A DNA stretch of 64,000 bases from NCBI GenBank assembly GCA_002716585.1, contig PBBL01000047.1:62001-126000 (forward strand). Direction: 5' to 3'. The notes beneath the pieces were generated by a model that saw only the letters and a program-made list of their open reading frames with translations, was not told the DNA's origin and did not search any database. Position numbers and translations under genes: made by a program. Positions 42,873-49,778 of this stretch are shown here, one piece after another. This DNA is from Myxococcales bacterium. GTDB lineage: Bacteria > Myxococcota_A > Bradymonadia > Bradymonadales > GCA-2716585. The stretch's first letter is position 1. Every line of letters starts with the position of its first letter.

Positions 42873-43481
42873 ATGATGATGCGAACGACAACCTGGAGCG
42901 TGGTGCTGGCGACGGCGTTGATGGCCGCCGGTTGTGGTGGGGATGAGGAGGGCGGTGACGTCACCGCGTCCAACCAGACCAGCGGCTCAGGCCGCTCCAA
43001 CAGCACCATCCAATGCGAGCCCTGCGCGGCTGGGTTCTCCGAAGTGGTCGACTCGTCCGCGCGCTGTGGCTACCGGTGCGTCCCGATGTCCGACGATCAA
43101 GCTGACGCCGGAGCCTCCTGCGTCCGCGAGTGCCCCGATGGCTTCCGGGTTCGCCTCAACCCCCAGAACGAGTGCGGCTTCTTCTGCGAGCCCATCCCTC
43201 CGGGCGACGACGGTGAGGAGTTCCTGATGGACGTCGGCGTGGACGCCGAGCAGGGGGACGCTGGCAACGCCGACGCCGAGTCAATGGACGCCGAGCCGCT
43301 CGACGCTGAGGAGGACACCTCGGCGGACAGCGCCATGGATGACGCCACGCCGGACGCTGACCCCGACGTGAGCGACGACGCTGTGGACGACGTCACCGAT
43401 GATGCCGTGGACGACGTCGCCGATGATGTTGTGGACGACGTTGTGGACGACGTGGCCCCTGACGCCCCCGACGCGGGCTAG
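42873..43481 (+). CDS. Small lipoprotein with paired Cys-rich motifs and Asp-rich tail
   Basis: The 202-aa protein has a lipoprotein signal (lipobox LMAAGC). Two homologous Cys-rich units of about 22 residues follow: 'CEPCAAGF...CGYRCVP' and 'CVRECPDGF...CGFFCEP'. The last ~80 residues are Asp/Ala/Val repeats (DDAVDDVTDDAVDDVADDVV), probably an extended, possibly Ca-binding stalk. Three adjacent in-frame ATGs (42873, 42876, 42879) leave the exact start uncertain. It is preceded by its own promoter and converges on the AgmX-domain lipoprotein gene with a 3-bp gap. Confidence 0.7.
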   Translation: MMMRTTTWSVVLATALMAAGCGGDEEGGDVTASNQTSGSGRSNSTIQCEPCAAGFSEVVDSSARCGYRCVPMSDDQADAGASCVRECPDGFRVRLNPQNECGFFCEPIPPGDDGEEFLMDVGVDAEQGDAGNADAESMDAEPLDAEEDTSADSAMDDATPDADPDVSDDAVDDVTDDAVDDVADDVVDDVVDDVAPDAPDAG

Positions 43482-43484
43482 CTC

Positions 43485-44036
43485 CTAGAACGCTCCGAAC
43501 CTCAGGAGCCGTTCGATCTCGGCGTACTCGTCGTTGTAGGGCTCGGGGTAGCTCATCTGGGTGAGGATCCCGGCGATGCACCGCTCGACCTTGGCGTTGT
43601 TGAGGGTGTTGCTCGCGAACACCGGCTCGCCCTCAAGCTTACCGCCAGGGAGCACGAGGAGCTGCACGATGATCTGCCCACCGAGCGACGGGTTCTTCTT
43701 GAGCTCCTTGAGGTAGCACTGGTTGATCGCCGCCTGGTTCTGGGCGAACAGCTCCTCCACTTCCTCTCCATAGCGCTGCGCCGCGCGCTCCAGCGCCTCC
43801 CCTTTCTGATAGGACGCGTCGTTGGTGTCCACCGCGACGATCTGACCTCTGGACGACTTCGTCGGGGTGGTCCCGATCGGCGGATCGGGGTCGGCGGCGG
43901 GTTCTGGCGCAGGCGCGGGGGGCGGCTTGGGCGGAGGCGGGCTCGCGCAGCCGGTGGCGAGCAGCAGGCCAACGAGCAGCGCGGCGCTGAGCGTCGCGGC
44001 TCGGGTCGTTCGTATGGGGTGGGCTCTCAAGCTCAT
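43485..44036 (-). CDS. Lipoprotein with AgmX/PglI-type C-terminal domain
   Basis: The 183-aa protein has a lipoprotein signal (lipobox LATGC), a Pro-rich linker (PPPPKPPPAPAPEP), then a ~100-residue domain with the paired Cys pattern of the AgmX C-terminal domain ('NQAAINQCYLKELKKNP', 'QIIVQLLVLPGGKLE', 'VERCIAGILTQMSYP'). The GltJ-like protein at 34701 ends in the same fold. Start 44036 is 4 nt beyond the upstream gene's stop; in-frame ATGs at 44054 and 44060 overlap that gene and are less likely. It probably works in a TonB-like or gliding-type envelope system. Confidence 0.75.
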   Translation of the reverse strand: MSLRAHPIRTTRAATLSAALLVGLLLATGCASPPPPKPPPAPAPEPAADPDPPIGTTPTKSSRGQIVAVDTNDASYQKGEALERAAQRYGEEVEELFAQNQAAINQCYLKELKKNPSLGGQIIVQLLVLPGGKLEGEPVFASNTLNNAKVERCIAGILTQMSYPEPYNDEYAEIERLLRFGAF

Positions 44037-44040
44037 GGGG

Positions 44041-45021
44041 TCACGCAGGGTCATGGGCATCGTCGTTGTCTTCAGCGCGCGTGGCGCTCGTGGGGTCGCG
44101 CGCAGGCTGCGCCGCAGCGAGCCGGGTGGCCAACGCAGACGTCCAGGTCGGGTCCACGCCTGGTTGGGCGAGCGCGTCGACGAGCGCCTGGCGCGCCTCC
44201 GGGTCGGGATCTTCGGACAAGCCCGACGCGACGGTCGAGCACCAGGCCCGCATGAACCCGTTGTCCTGGTCGGGGCGCGTCGCCGCGGTCCGGGTCAAGC
44301 GCGCGACGACCCCCGGGTATTCCCGCGCGCGTTCGTACAAAAAGCTCGCCAGCTCCGAGTCGGCGACCGTGTCGGGCTGGCTCTGGGGCGAGCCCGCCTC
44401 GAAGAACGCCGCCACGACGTCCCAGTGCCCCGCGAGCGCCGCAGACTGCGCGACCCGATGGCGAGCAGGGCTGCGGTAGGCTGCGTGGCGCTTGAACCAG
44501 CCTCGGAGGCTCGCGATGATGGGGCGGTTGAGGATCGCGACCCGGTAGAGGTGCTCCGCGAGGGCGCCGTCCGCGGTGACGCGCTCCGGCTCCTCGGGCA
44601 GCTCCTCGCGCATCATCAGGAGGGTGTGCCCGGCGGGCGACAGCTTGCGGTCCTGGCGCTGCGGCAGGAGCCTCACCAGCGGCCCGAGCGCTTCAAGCGC
44701 GGGCGGCGGCAGCTCGCCCCACATGTCCAGGAAGCGCTCCAGGTCGTCTCCGTTGAGGAGCATCCCGGCCGAGAGCGTCAGGCGCTCCAGCCGCTCCCGC
44801 GAGGGGGTGCCGTGGAGCTGCTCGACGCGGCGCTCCAGCTGCCGGAGGCTGGAGCCGCCGAGCGCGTCTCGGAGCCGTCGCCCCTTCCAGCGCAGCATCG
44901 TGTCGAGCAGCGCGTCCCGGCGCTCATCGCCGCCATGATCCATCCAGGTCAGAGCGTCGATGAGCACCTGCGCCGCGGTCATATCTCCCGCGGGCTCGGT
45001 GACAGGATCTCGGTCGATCAT
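44041..45021 (-). CDS. Unknown helical-repeat cytoplasmic protein
   Basis: The 326-aa protein is almost entirely helical, Leu/Arg-rich, with HEAT-like pairs ('RRDALLDTMLRWKGRRLRDAL', 'LERFLDMWGELPPPALEALGP' trimmed) and no signal or membrane segment. It ends in a disordered acidic tail (RAEDNDDAHDPA). It is directly upstream of the AgmX-domain lipoprotein gene and likely co-transcribed. The family is not recognised. Its start is 120 bp from the divergent gene at 45141. Confidence 0.65.
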   Translation of the reverse strand: MIDRDPVTEPAGDMTAAQVLIDALTWMDHGGDERRDALLDTMLRWKGRRLRDALGGSSLRQLERRVEQLHGTPSRERLERLTLSAGMLLNGDDLERFLDMWGELPPPALEALGPLVRLLPQRQDRKLSPAGHTLLMMREELPEEPERVTADGALAEHLYRVAILNRPIIASLRGWFKRHAAYRSPARHRVAQSAALAGHWDVVAAFFEAGSPQSQPDTVADSELASFLYERAREYPGVVARLTRTAATRPDQDNGFMRAWCSTVASGLSEDPDPEARQALVDALAQPGVDPTWTSALATRLAAAQPARDPTSATRAEDNDDAHDPA

Positions 45022-45038
45022 CGTGGTCGTTGACGTTG

Positions 45039-45067
45039 TTGACGCCGACAGGGCTGGGTTCTATGGT
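45039..45067 (+). promoter_or_regulatory. Promoter of the exported DcrB-like gene
   Basis: TTGACG, a 17-bp spacer and TATGGT lie about 75 bp upstream of the ATG at 45141. A second TTGACG at 45030-45035 gives a 9-bp direct repeat of the -35 element. Confidence 0.6.
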
Positions 45068-45140
45068 CTGCTCCAGCGCATGCGGGCGAGGTCGTCGTGC
45101 AGTTGGGCCGCGCCCAGTGTAACGGAAGAGGGGAGCGAAT

Positions 45141-45770
45141 ATGAAGGGCCAGGTCGGATTTTCAGGTTTTCACGCGGGGCTCGCCCTCGTGGCGCTGCTC
45201 CTCGGCGTCAGCCTCAGCGCCCCGAGCGTCGCCCAGGACACCCCTCCGAAGGCTCGGGGCGAGGTCGTCAAGCTCAAGCCGCACCAGCGCGAGATCCTCA
45301 TCAAAGAGCGGCGCTTTCGCTTCGCGGTCCCAAAGAGCTGGTCGGTCCGCGAGGCCCAGGGGATCTACACCATCACCTCCGACGATCACCGCGTCCTGAT
45401 GATCACGGTGCTGCTCGACAAGCCTCAGGAGGTGCCGCAGGCGCTCGCCGAGCTGGACAAGATGGTCGTGATCACCGGCGCCGAGTTCAGCGAGCCCTGG
45501 AACTCCCTCCAGGGCGCGATCCCGGTCGAGTACCGCGCGGGCGCCGGGACGATGCAGCCCTCGGGGCGTCCGGTGGAGCTGCTGATGACGGTCATGAACG
45601 TCGTCAACCGCCCGGTGCTGACCATGTTCTACGTCCACAAAGAGGCCTACAAGGCCAAAGAGCCCGACATCAAGGAGATCCTCAAGTCGTTCGCGGTGGT
45701 CCTGACGCCCCGTGAGCTGGAGGAGCTGCGCAAGAGCATGCCCCAACGCCCGGACAAGGCTAACCCTTGA
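45141..45770 (+). CDS. Exported protein with DcrB/PsbP-like domain
   Basis: The 209-aa protein has a signal peptide (ending PSVAQ) and a single alpha/beta domain beginning 'RFRFAVPKSWSV', with 'HRVLMITVLL' and 'NRPVLTMFYVHKEAYKAKEP' strands and ending in a helix 'DIKEILKSFAVV'. Segment order matches the lipoprotein at 3206, so the two are probable paralogues. AGGGGAG is 6 nt before the ATG. Its 3' end overlaps the convergent uracil-DNA glycosylase gene by 11 bp. The function is unknown; DcrB/PsbP-fold proteins are small envelope factors. Confidence 0.72.
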   Translation: MKGQVGFSGFHAGLALVALLLGVSLSAPSVAQDTPPKARGEVVKLKPHQREILIKERRFRFAVPKSWSVREAQGIYTITSDDHRVLMITVLLDKPQEVPQALAELDKMVVITGAEFSEPWNSLQGAIPVEYRAGAGTMQPSGRPVELLMTVMNVVNRPVLTMFYVHKEAYKAKEPDIKEILKSFAVVLTPRELEELRKSMPQRPDKANP

Positions 45771-46770
45771 GGTTCATCACGGCCATCACCTTCTGGAGGT
45801 GTTGCCAGGCCAGCCCCTTGTCCTCCGGGTGACGCAGCAGGTGATCCGGGTGCAGCGTGGGCATGACCCGCACACGCGCTCCGCCGCTGCTCGTCCACAC
45901 CTGCCACTCTCCCTGAAGCTTCGACAGCGGCTGAGGCACCTTCAAGAGGCTCCGCGCCGCCACCTCGCCGAGCGTCACCACGACCTCGGGCTGGATGATC
46001 TCAAGCTGCTGCTCCAGCACGGGGCGGCAGGTGTCCAGCTCCTCGGCGCGCGGCGCGCGGTTGCCCGGCGGGCGGCACTTGACCGCGTGGCAGACGTAGA
46101 CCTCCTTGCGGTCGAGGGTCATCGCCTTGACCATCCGGCTCAACAGCTGCCCCGCCTTGCCGACGAAGGGGCGCCCCTGGCGGTCTTCGTTGACCCCGGG
46201 TGCGGCGCCGATGAACATCAGCCTCGGCGACGGGCCTCCCGCGCCAAACACGATGTTGCGGCGACCCCGGCACAGCGCGCACCGGGAGCACCCGTCCAGC
46301 TCACGCTGGACCTCGCTCAGGCGGTGCGTCGCGCCCCCCTCTGGGGCGGCGGGGCGTTTGGGGCGCCGGTTGGCCGACGCGCTGCTCTGCATCAGGTTGT
46401 TGAAGCGGTAGATGTTGCCCCGCTTCTCGGATGTGTTGGAGGAGGTGTCCTCGGTGAGCGCCTCCGCCGCGCGGCGGAGCGCCTCCCTGGGGTTATCGGG
46501 CGACCTCGGCGGCGCCTGCCTGGGGGCAGGCGGCTGCTCGGCGGCAGGCGCCGCCGCTGGGGTGTCTGGCTCGTCTGTGCCCATCTCCTGCTCAAAGGCG
46601 CGTCGCTCCGCGGCGCGGACCCGCGCCGCGTGCTGAGCCAGCTCCTCGGCGGAGGGTCGCGGGGCGCCGTCCGCCCCAAGCTCGCGTTGCCAGACGAGGT
46701 ACTGGCGGAGCGAGCGGGCGAGCAGGCCCAGCTCATGTTTGCGTTGCGCGTCTGTGAGGGGTTGGGTCAT
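45760..46770 (-). CDS. Family 4 uracil-DNA glycosylase
   Basis: It removes uracil from DNA in base-excision repair. Of the 336 residues, the C-terminal ~190 form the Fe-S UDG family-4 domain: 'CSRCALCRGRRNIVFG' start, active-site loop 'GAAPGVNEDRQGRPFVGKAG', Fe-S Cys in 'YVCHAVKCRPPGNR' and 'DTCRPVLEQQL', and the 'LHPDHLLRHPE' motif. Family members normally have GEAPG or GEGPG; here Glu is replaced by Ala in GAAPG. The N-terminal ~150 residues are a disordered Ala/Pro extension. AGGAGG precedes the ATG. Confidence 0.9.
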   Translation of the reverse strand: MTQPLTDAQRKHELGLLARSLRQYLVWQRELGADGAPRPSAEELAQHAARVRAAERRAFEQEMGTDEPDTPAAAPAAEQPPAPRQAPPRSPDNPREALRRAAEALTEDTSSNTSEKRGNIYRFNNLMQSSASANRRPKRPAAPEGGATHRLSEVQRELDGCSRCALCRGRRNIVFGAGGPSPRLMFIGAAPGVNEDRQGRPFVGKAGQLLSRMVKAMTLDRKEVYVCHAVKCRPPGNRAPRAEELDTCRPVLEQQLEIIQPEVVVTLGEVAARSLLKVPQPLSKLQGEWQVWTSSGGARVRVMPTLHPDHLLRHPEDKGLAWQHLQKVMAVMNLKG

Positions 46771-46880
46771 CGCCAGACTCCTCCTGGAGTGGGGCGCGTG
46801 ACCGTCAGGGGGCGTCCCTGAGGGTCAGCGATGGTCTCGATCCTTGAGCCCGGGCGCTGATGCGGCCCATGTCACCACCT

Positions 46881-46910
46881 GTTATAGACGAAGAGGGGTG
46901 CCGCTGTCAT
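46881..46910 (-). promoter_or_regulatory. Promoter of the uracil-DNA glycosylase gene
   Basis: On the minus strand, ATGACA (46910-46905), an 18-bp spacer and TATAAC (46886-46881) each match consensus at 5 of 6 positions. They lie about 110 bp upstream of the start codon. Confidence 0.6.
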
Positions 46911-46939
46911 ACGTTCAGTTCGAGCGCAGGGGGTGGTGG

Positions 46940-46961
46940 GCCGCTGATGGCCCTCAGCGGC
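46940..46961 (-). terminator. Hairpin terminator of coaBC
   Basis: An 8-bp perfect stem GCCGCTGA / TCAGCGGC with a 6-nt loop lies immediately after the coaBC stop codon and just upstream of the next promoter. Confidence 0.6.
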
Positions 46962-46962
46962 G

Positions 46963-48201
46963 TCACGGAGCGCCCCAGCGGGGGCTCTGCGCGGCGAAGG
47001 ACCACAGCGCCGCGGCCAGCTCCTCCTTGGCGGCGGGCCCGTGCTCCTGTTGGCGGCCGTCGCGATCGAAGAAGACCACGCTGGACCGATCGGCGCCAAA
47101 CGCCGACTCGGGGCCGAGCACGATGTTGCCCACGATCATGTCCGCGCGCTTGGAGAGGAGCTTGCCCGCGGCGTACTCCTCCACGTTCCGGGTCTCGGCG
47201 GCGAAGCCGATCAGGAAGGGGCGCTCGTGGTCGTCGAGCTGCCCCAACTCCTTGAGGATGTCCCGGGTGCGCCGCATGGGCAGCGCCATCTGCTCGTCGG
47301 CCTGCTGCTTCTTGAGCTTGTGCTCGGCGGCCTGCTGCGGCGTCCAGTCGGCGACCGCCGCCGCCTTGACGACGACGTGGGGGCGCGACCCCTCGTGGGG
47401 GTCGAGCACCCGATCGAAGACCGCCTGGTGCATCTGCGCCGCCGACTCGACGTTGACCCGCGCGACCCCGGGAGGGGTCTCCACGGACGAGGGCCCCGCG
47501 ATCAGGGTGACCTGCGCCGCGCCCAGGCGCGCCGCGAGCCGGGCGATGGCGAAGCCCATCTTGCCTGAGGAGCGGTTGGAGATGAACCGCACCGGGTCGA
47601 TCGGCTCGATGGTCGGGCCTGCGGTCACCAGCACGCGCCGACCCTGGAGCAGCGGGGTGGCGAGCGCGCGCGCGACCGCTTCGAGCAGGATCGGCGGGTC
47701 GGGCATCCGGCCCGCGCCCACCTCCTGGCAGGCCAGCTCGCCGGAGTCGGGGGTGACGATCTGGTAGCCCAGCCGGTCACGCAGGCGCGCGATGTTGTCC
47801 TGCACCGCCGGGTTGGCGAGCATCTGGGTGTTCATGGCGGGCGCGACCACGACAGGCGCGGTGGTGGCGCACAGCACCGTCGTCAGCAGGTCGTCGCAGA
47901 GGCCGTGCGCGGCGCGCCCGATCAGGTGGGCGGTCGCGGGCGCGATCAGGATCGCGTCGGGCCAGCGGGCCAGCTCGATGTGGCCGATCTGCTCCTCGTA
48001 GGCCGGGTCGAACAGATCCACCCCGACCGGGGCGTGGGAGACGGCCTGGAGCGCGAGCGGCGCCACGAACTGCGTCGCGCCCCGCGTCAGCACGACGCGC
48101 ACGGTGGCGCCAGCGCGGACCAGCTCGCGGACGATCATGGGGCCTTTGTAGGCGGCGATGCCGCCCGAAATCCCCAGCAGGATGTTCTTGCCGCTCAGCA
48201 T
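46963..48201 (-). CDS. coaBC: Bifunctional phosphopantothenoylcysteine decarboxylase / phosphopantothenate-cysteine ligase
   Basis: It catalyses two successive steps of coenzyme A synthesis. The N-terminal FMN decarboxylase (CoaC) has 'ILLGISGGIAAYK', catalytic His in 'GHIELARWPDAILIAPAT', 'VVAPAMNTQM' and a substrate-recognition segment 'CQEVGAGRMPDP'. The C-terminal CTP-dependent ligase (CoaB) has 'VLVTAGPTIEPIDPVRFISN', 'NRSSGKMG', 'AAAVADW', and 'KLKK'. Length is 412 aa, normal. It begins 24 bp after the PCC/DUF296 fusion gene on the same strand, so they are probably co-transcribed. Confidence 0.96.
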   Translation of the reverse strand: MLSGKNILLGISGGIAAYKGPMIVRELVRAGATVRVVLTRGATQFVAPLALQAVSHAPVGVDLFDPAYEEQIGHIELARWPDAILIAPATAHLIGRAAHGLCDDLLTTVLCATTAPVVVAPAMNTQMLANPAVQDNIARLRDRLGYQIVTPDSGELACQEVGAGRMPDPPILLEAVARALATPLLQGRRVLVTAGPTIEPIDPVRFISNRSSGKMGFAIARLAARLGAAQVTLIAGPSSVETPPGVARVNVESAAQMHQAVFDRVLDPHEGSRPHVVVKAAAVADWTPQQAAEHKLKKQQADEQMALPMRRTRDILKELGQLDDHERPFLIGFAAETRNVEEYAAGKLLSKRADMIVGNIVLGPESAFGADRSSVVFFDRDGRQQEHGPAAKEELAAALWSFAAQSPRWGAP

Positions 48202-48225
48202 GGTACGGGCTCGGGGGTGCAGGCG

Positions 48226-49362
48226 TCAGGCGGGGATGATCTCGCAGTCGAAGACGTTGTACTCGTCCTTCTCTTCGCTGAGGGTGATCTCACACACCTC
48301 CAGCTTGATATCGACGACCTTGCCGCGCCGGGTGCGGATCTTCACGTAATCGTCCTCTTCGACGAAGATGATCCGGCAGCGCCCGAAGTGGGGGTGGTTG
48401 AGCATGTCGCCGGTCTTCAGCTCGGGGGTGTCGCGCCACTCCTCGACCACCGAGCGGTTGCGCGCGACGACCGCCGGGGCGGGCGCCGGGGACTTCGCCT
48501 GCACCGTCTGGGAGGCGCTGACCGCGTCCGCCCATGAGGCGGCGCTGCTCTTGCGCTTGATCTTCGGCTTGCTCTCCCGTGAGGAGGCCGCGGGCGCCTC
48601 CTTCTCCTCGACCTTCGGGGCCGGGATCGGCGCGGCCGGGTTGCTCTGCCGCGTGGGGCGCGTCGGGCGGCGCACGACCTGAGGCGCGGACGCCTGGCCC
48701 ACAACCACCGCGCCGTCGCTGGAGAACGCCGACGTGCGCGGGCCGCTGGAGACTGGCGCAGGCGGTGGGGCGGGCGCGGGGGTAGGGGCTAGGGCAGGGG
48801 CCTCCTCCGTCGCCTCGGGCGCCTCCTCCACCTCCGCTGGCTTCGGGGCGCTCGGATCAAACACAGGCCCCGTCGAGCGCGGGCGGCTGATCGGCCCTTC
48901 GGGCGTGTCGTACTTGTTGCGCTCCAGCTTGTTCCAGACCGGCAGCTTGATGCGCTCGTCGTAGCGACGCTTCAGCTCGACGTCCTCGTAGACCTCCATG
49001 ACGAACTCGATGCTGTAGGCTTCCGCCTCAGCGAGTCGGCCCCCGAAGGTCTGCCACTGACCGAAGTGGTGCGCCCCAAGGTGCGCGTAGCAGTTCAAGA
49101 CCACCTGGTCGCCGAGCATCGAGATGTTGCCCTCAAGCGCGAGGACCTCAAACATCGCCTCGGCCTCCAGGCTGGTCTGGTAGCCCACCCGATCGCTCTC
49201 GTAGGTCTGCAGCTTGACGCCTTGAAGGAGCCCGATGGCTCGGAGCGACCCGGCCTTGACGCGCTCGCGCTTGCAAAGGCGCTCAAATGAGGCAATGACG
49301 GGCTCGCCTTTGGAGATGCGGCCGATGATGCGGCGAATGGAACGCGAAGAGGTGTAGATCAT
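48226..49362 (-). CDS. PCC/DUF296 domain protein with long linker and C-terminal SH3-like domain
   Basis: In this 378-aa protein, residues 1-~135 are a PCC (plants and prokaryotes conserved, DUF296/PD1-like) domain ('GEPVIASFERLCKRERVKAG', 'GLLQGVKL', 'CYAHLGAHHFGQWQTFGGRL', 'EFVMEVYED'). Stand-alone bacterial members are small trimers sometimes linked to DNA binding. A ~160-residue Ala/Pro/Ser/Lys linker follows. The C-terminal ~75 residues ('LKTGDMLNHPHFGRCRIIFV') look like an SH3/KOW-type beta barrel. This fusion is unusual. It is upstream of coaBC and divergent from the B-box protein gene. Confidence 0.78.
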   Translation of the reverse strand: MIYTSSRSIRRIIGRISKGEPVIASFERLCKRERVKAGSLRAIGLLQGVKLQTYESDRVGYQTSLEAEAMFEVLALEGNISMLGDQVVLNCYAHLGAHHFGQWQTFGGRLAEAEAYSIEFVMEVYEDVELKRRYDERIKLPVWNKLERNKYDTPEGPISRPRSTGPVFDPSAPKPAEVEEAPEATEEAPALAPTPAPAPPPAPVSSGPRTSAFSSDGAVVVGQASAPQVVRRPTRPTRQSNPAAPIPAPKVEEKEAPAASSRESKPKIKRKSSAASWADAVSASQTVQAKSPAPAPAVVARNRSVVEEWRDTPELKTGDMLNHPHFGRCRIIFVEEDDYVKIRTRRGKVVDIKLEVCEITLSEEKDEYNVFDCEIIPA

Positions 49363-49435
49363 GATGGAACGTGTTCAGGTCTGTGCTTCTGAGCGCGCTC
49401 GTGGGATCTGGCGAGCGCACCTCGGCTTTGTTACC

Positions 49436-49453
49436 GTACACCGGCGTCGGTGT
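49436..49453. promoter_or_regulatory. Operator-like motif GTACACCGGCGTCGGT with palindrome
   Basis: ACACCG (49438-49443) and CGGTGT (49448-49453) form a perfect 6-bp inverted repeat. The core 49436-49451 matches 26309-26324 at 14 of 16 positions. It lies between divergent genes starting at 49362 and 49493. Confidence 0.55.
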
Positions 49454-49492
49454 CCTGGCCCGAGCATACCCGCGCCGCGAGATTTCGCAACC

Positions 49493-49774
49493 ATGAGCAC
49501 GGTCGAGACAGCCTCCATACCATCCACGCGCTGCCAGGTCCACCCTACACGAACGGGGACAGGGGTTTGTGTGTCGTGCGGCGCCGTCGTGTGCAGCGCC
49601 TGCACGACCCGGATCCGGGGCGTGAACCACTGCCCGAGCTGCGTCGCGTCCCTCTCCAGGGCCGCCGCGGAGGGCGACCGCGGCGAGGTGCGTCGAATCG
49701 CGCTCGCCGCAGCGTTGTTTTTCGTCATCGCCCTGGAGGTCTACGTGACGCTCTACACCCTCCTCCTGTGGTGA
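49493..49774 (+). CDS. B-box-like zinc finger with C-terminal membrane helix
   Basis: The 93-aa protein has a Cys/His array C14-x2-H17, C26-x2-C29, C34-x2-C37, then H46-C47 and C50, a B-box-type binuclear zinc arrangement. It is followed by a charged helix and one C-terminal membrane segment (about 66-90, 'IALAAALFFVIALEVYVTLY'). ATG 49493 removes an upstream non-conserved stretch. It starts the operon: the DUF4129 gene begins 4 bp after its stop. It probably anchors zinc-dependent protein contacts on the cytoplasmic face near the MoxR-DUF58 products; this is inference. Confidence 0.75.
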   Translation: MSTVETASIPSTRCQVHPTRTGTGVCVSCGAVVCSACTTRIRGVNHCPSCVASLSRAAAEGDRGEVRRIALAAALFFVIALEVYVTLYTLLLW

Positions 49775-49778
49775 CCCG

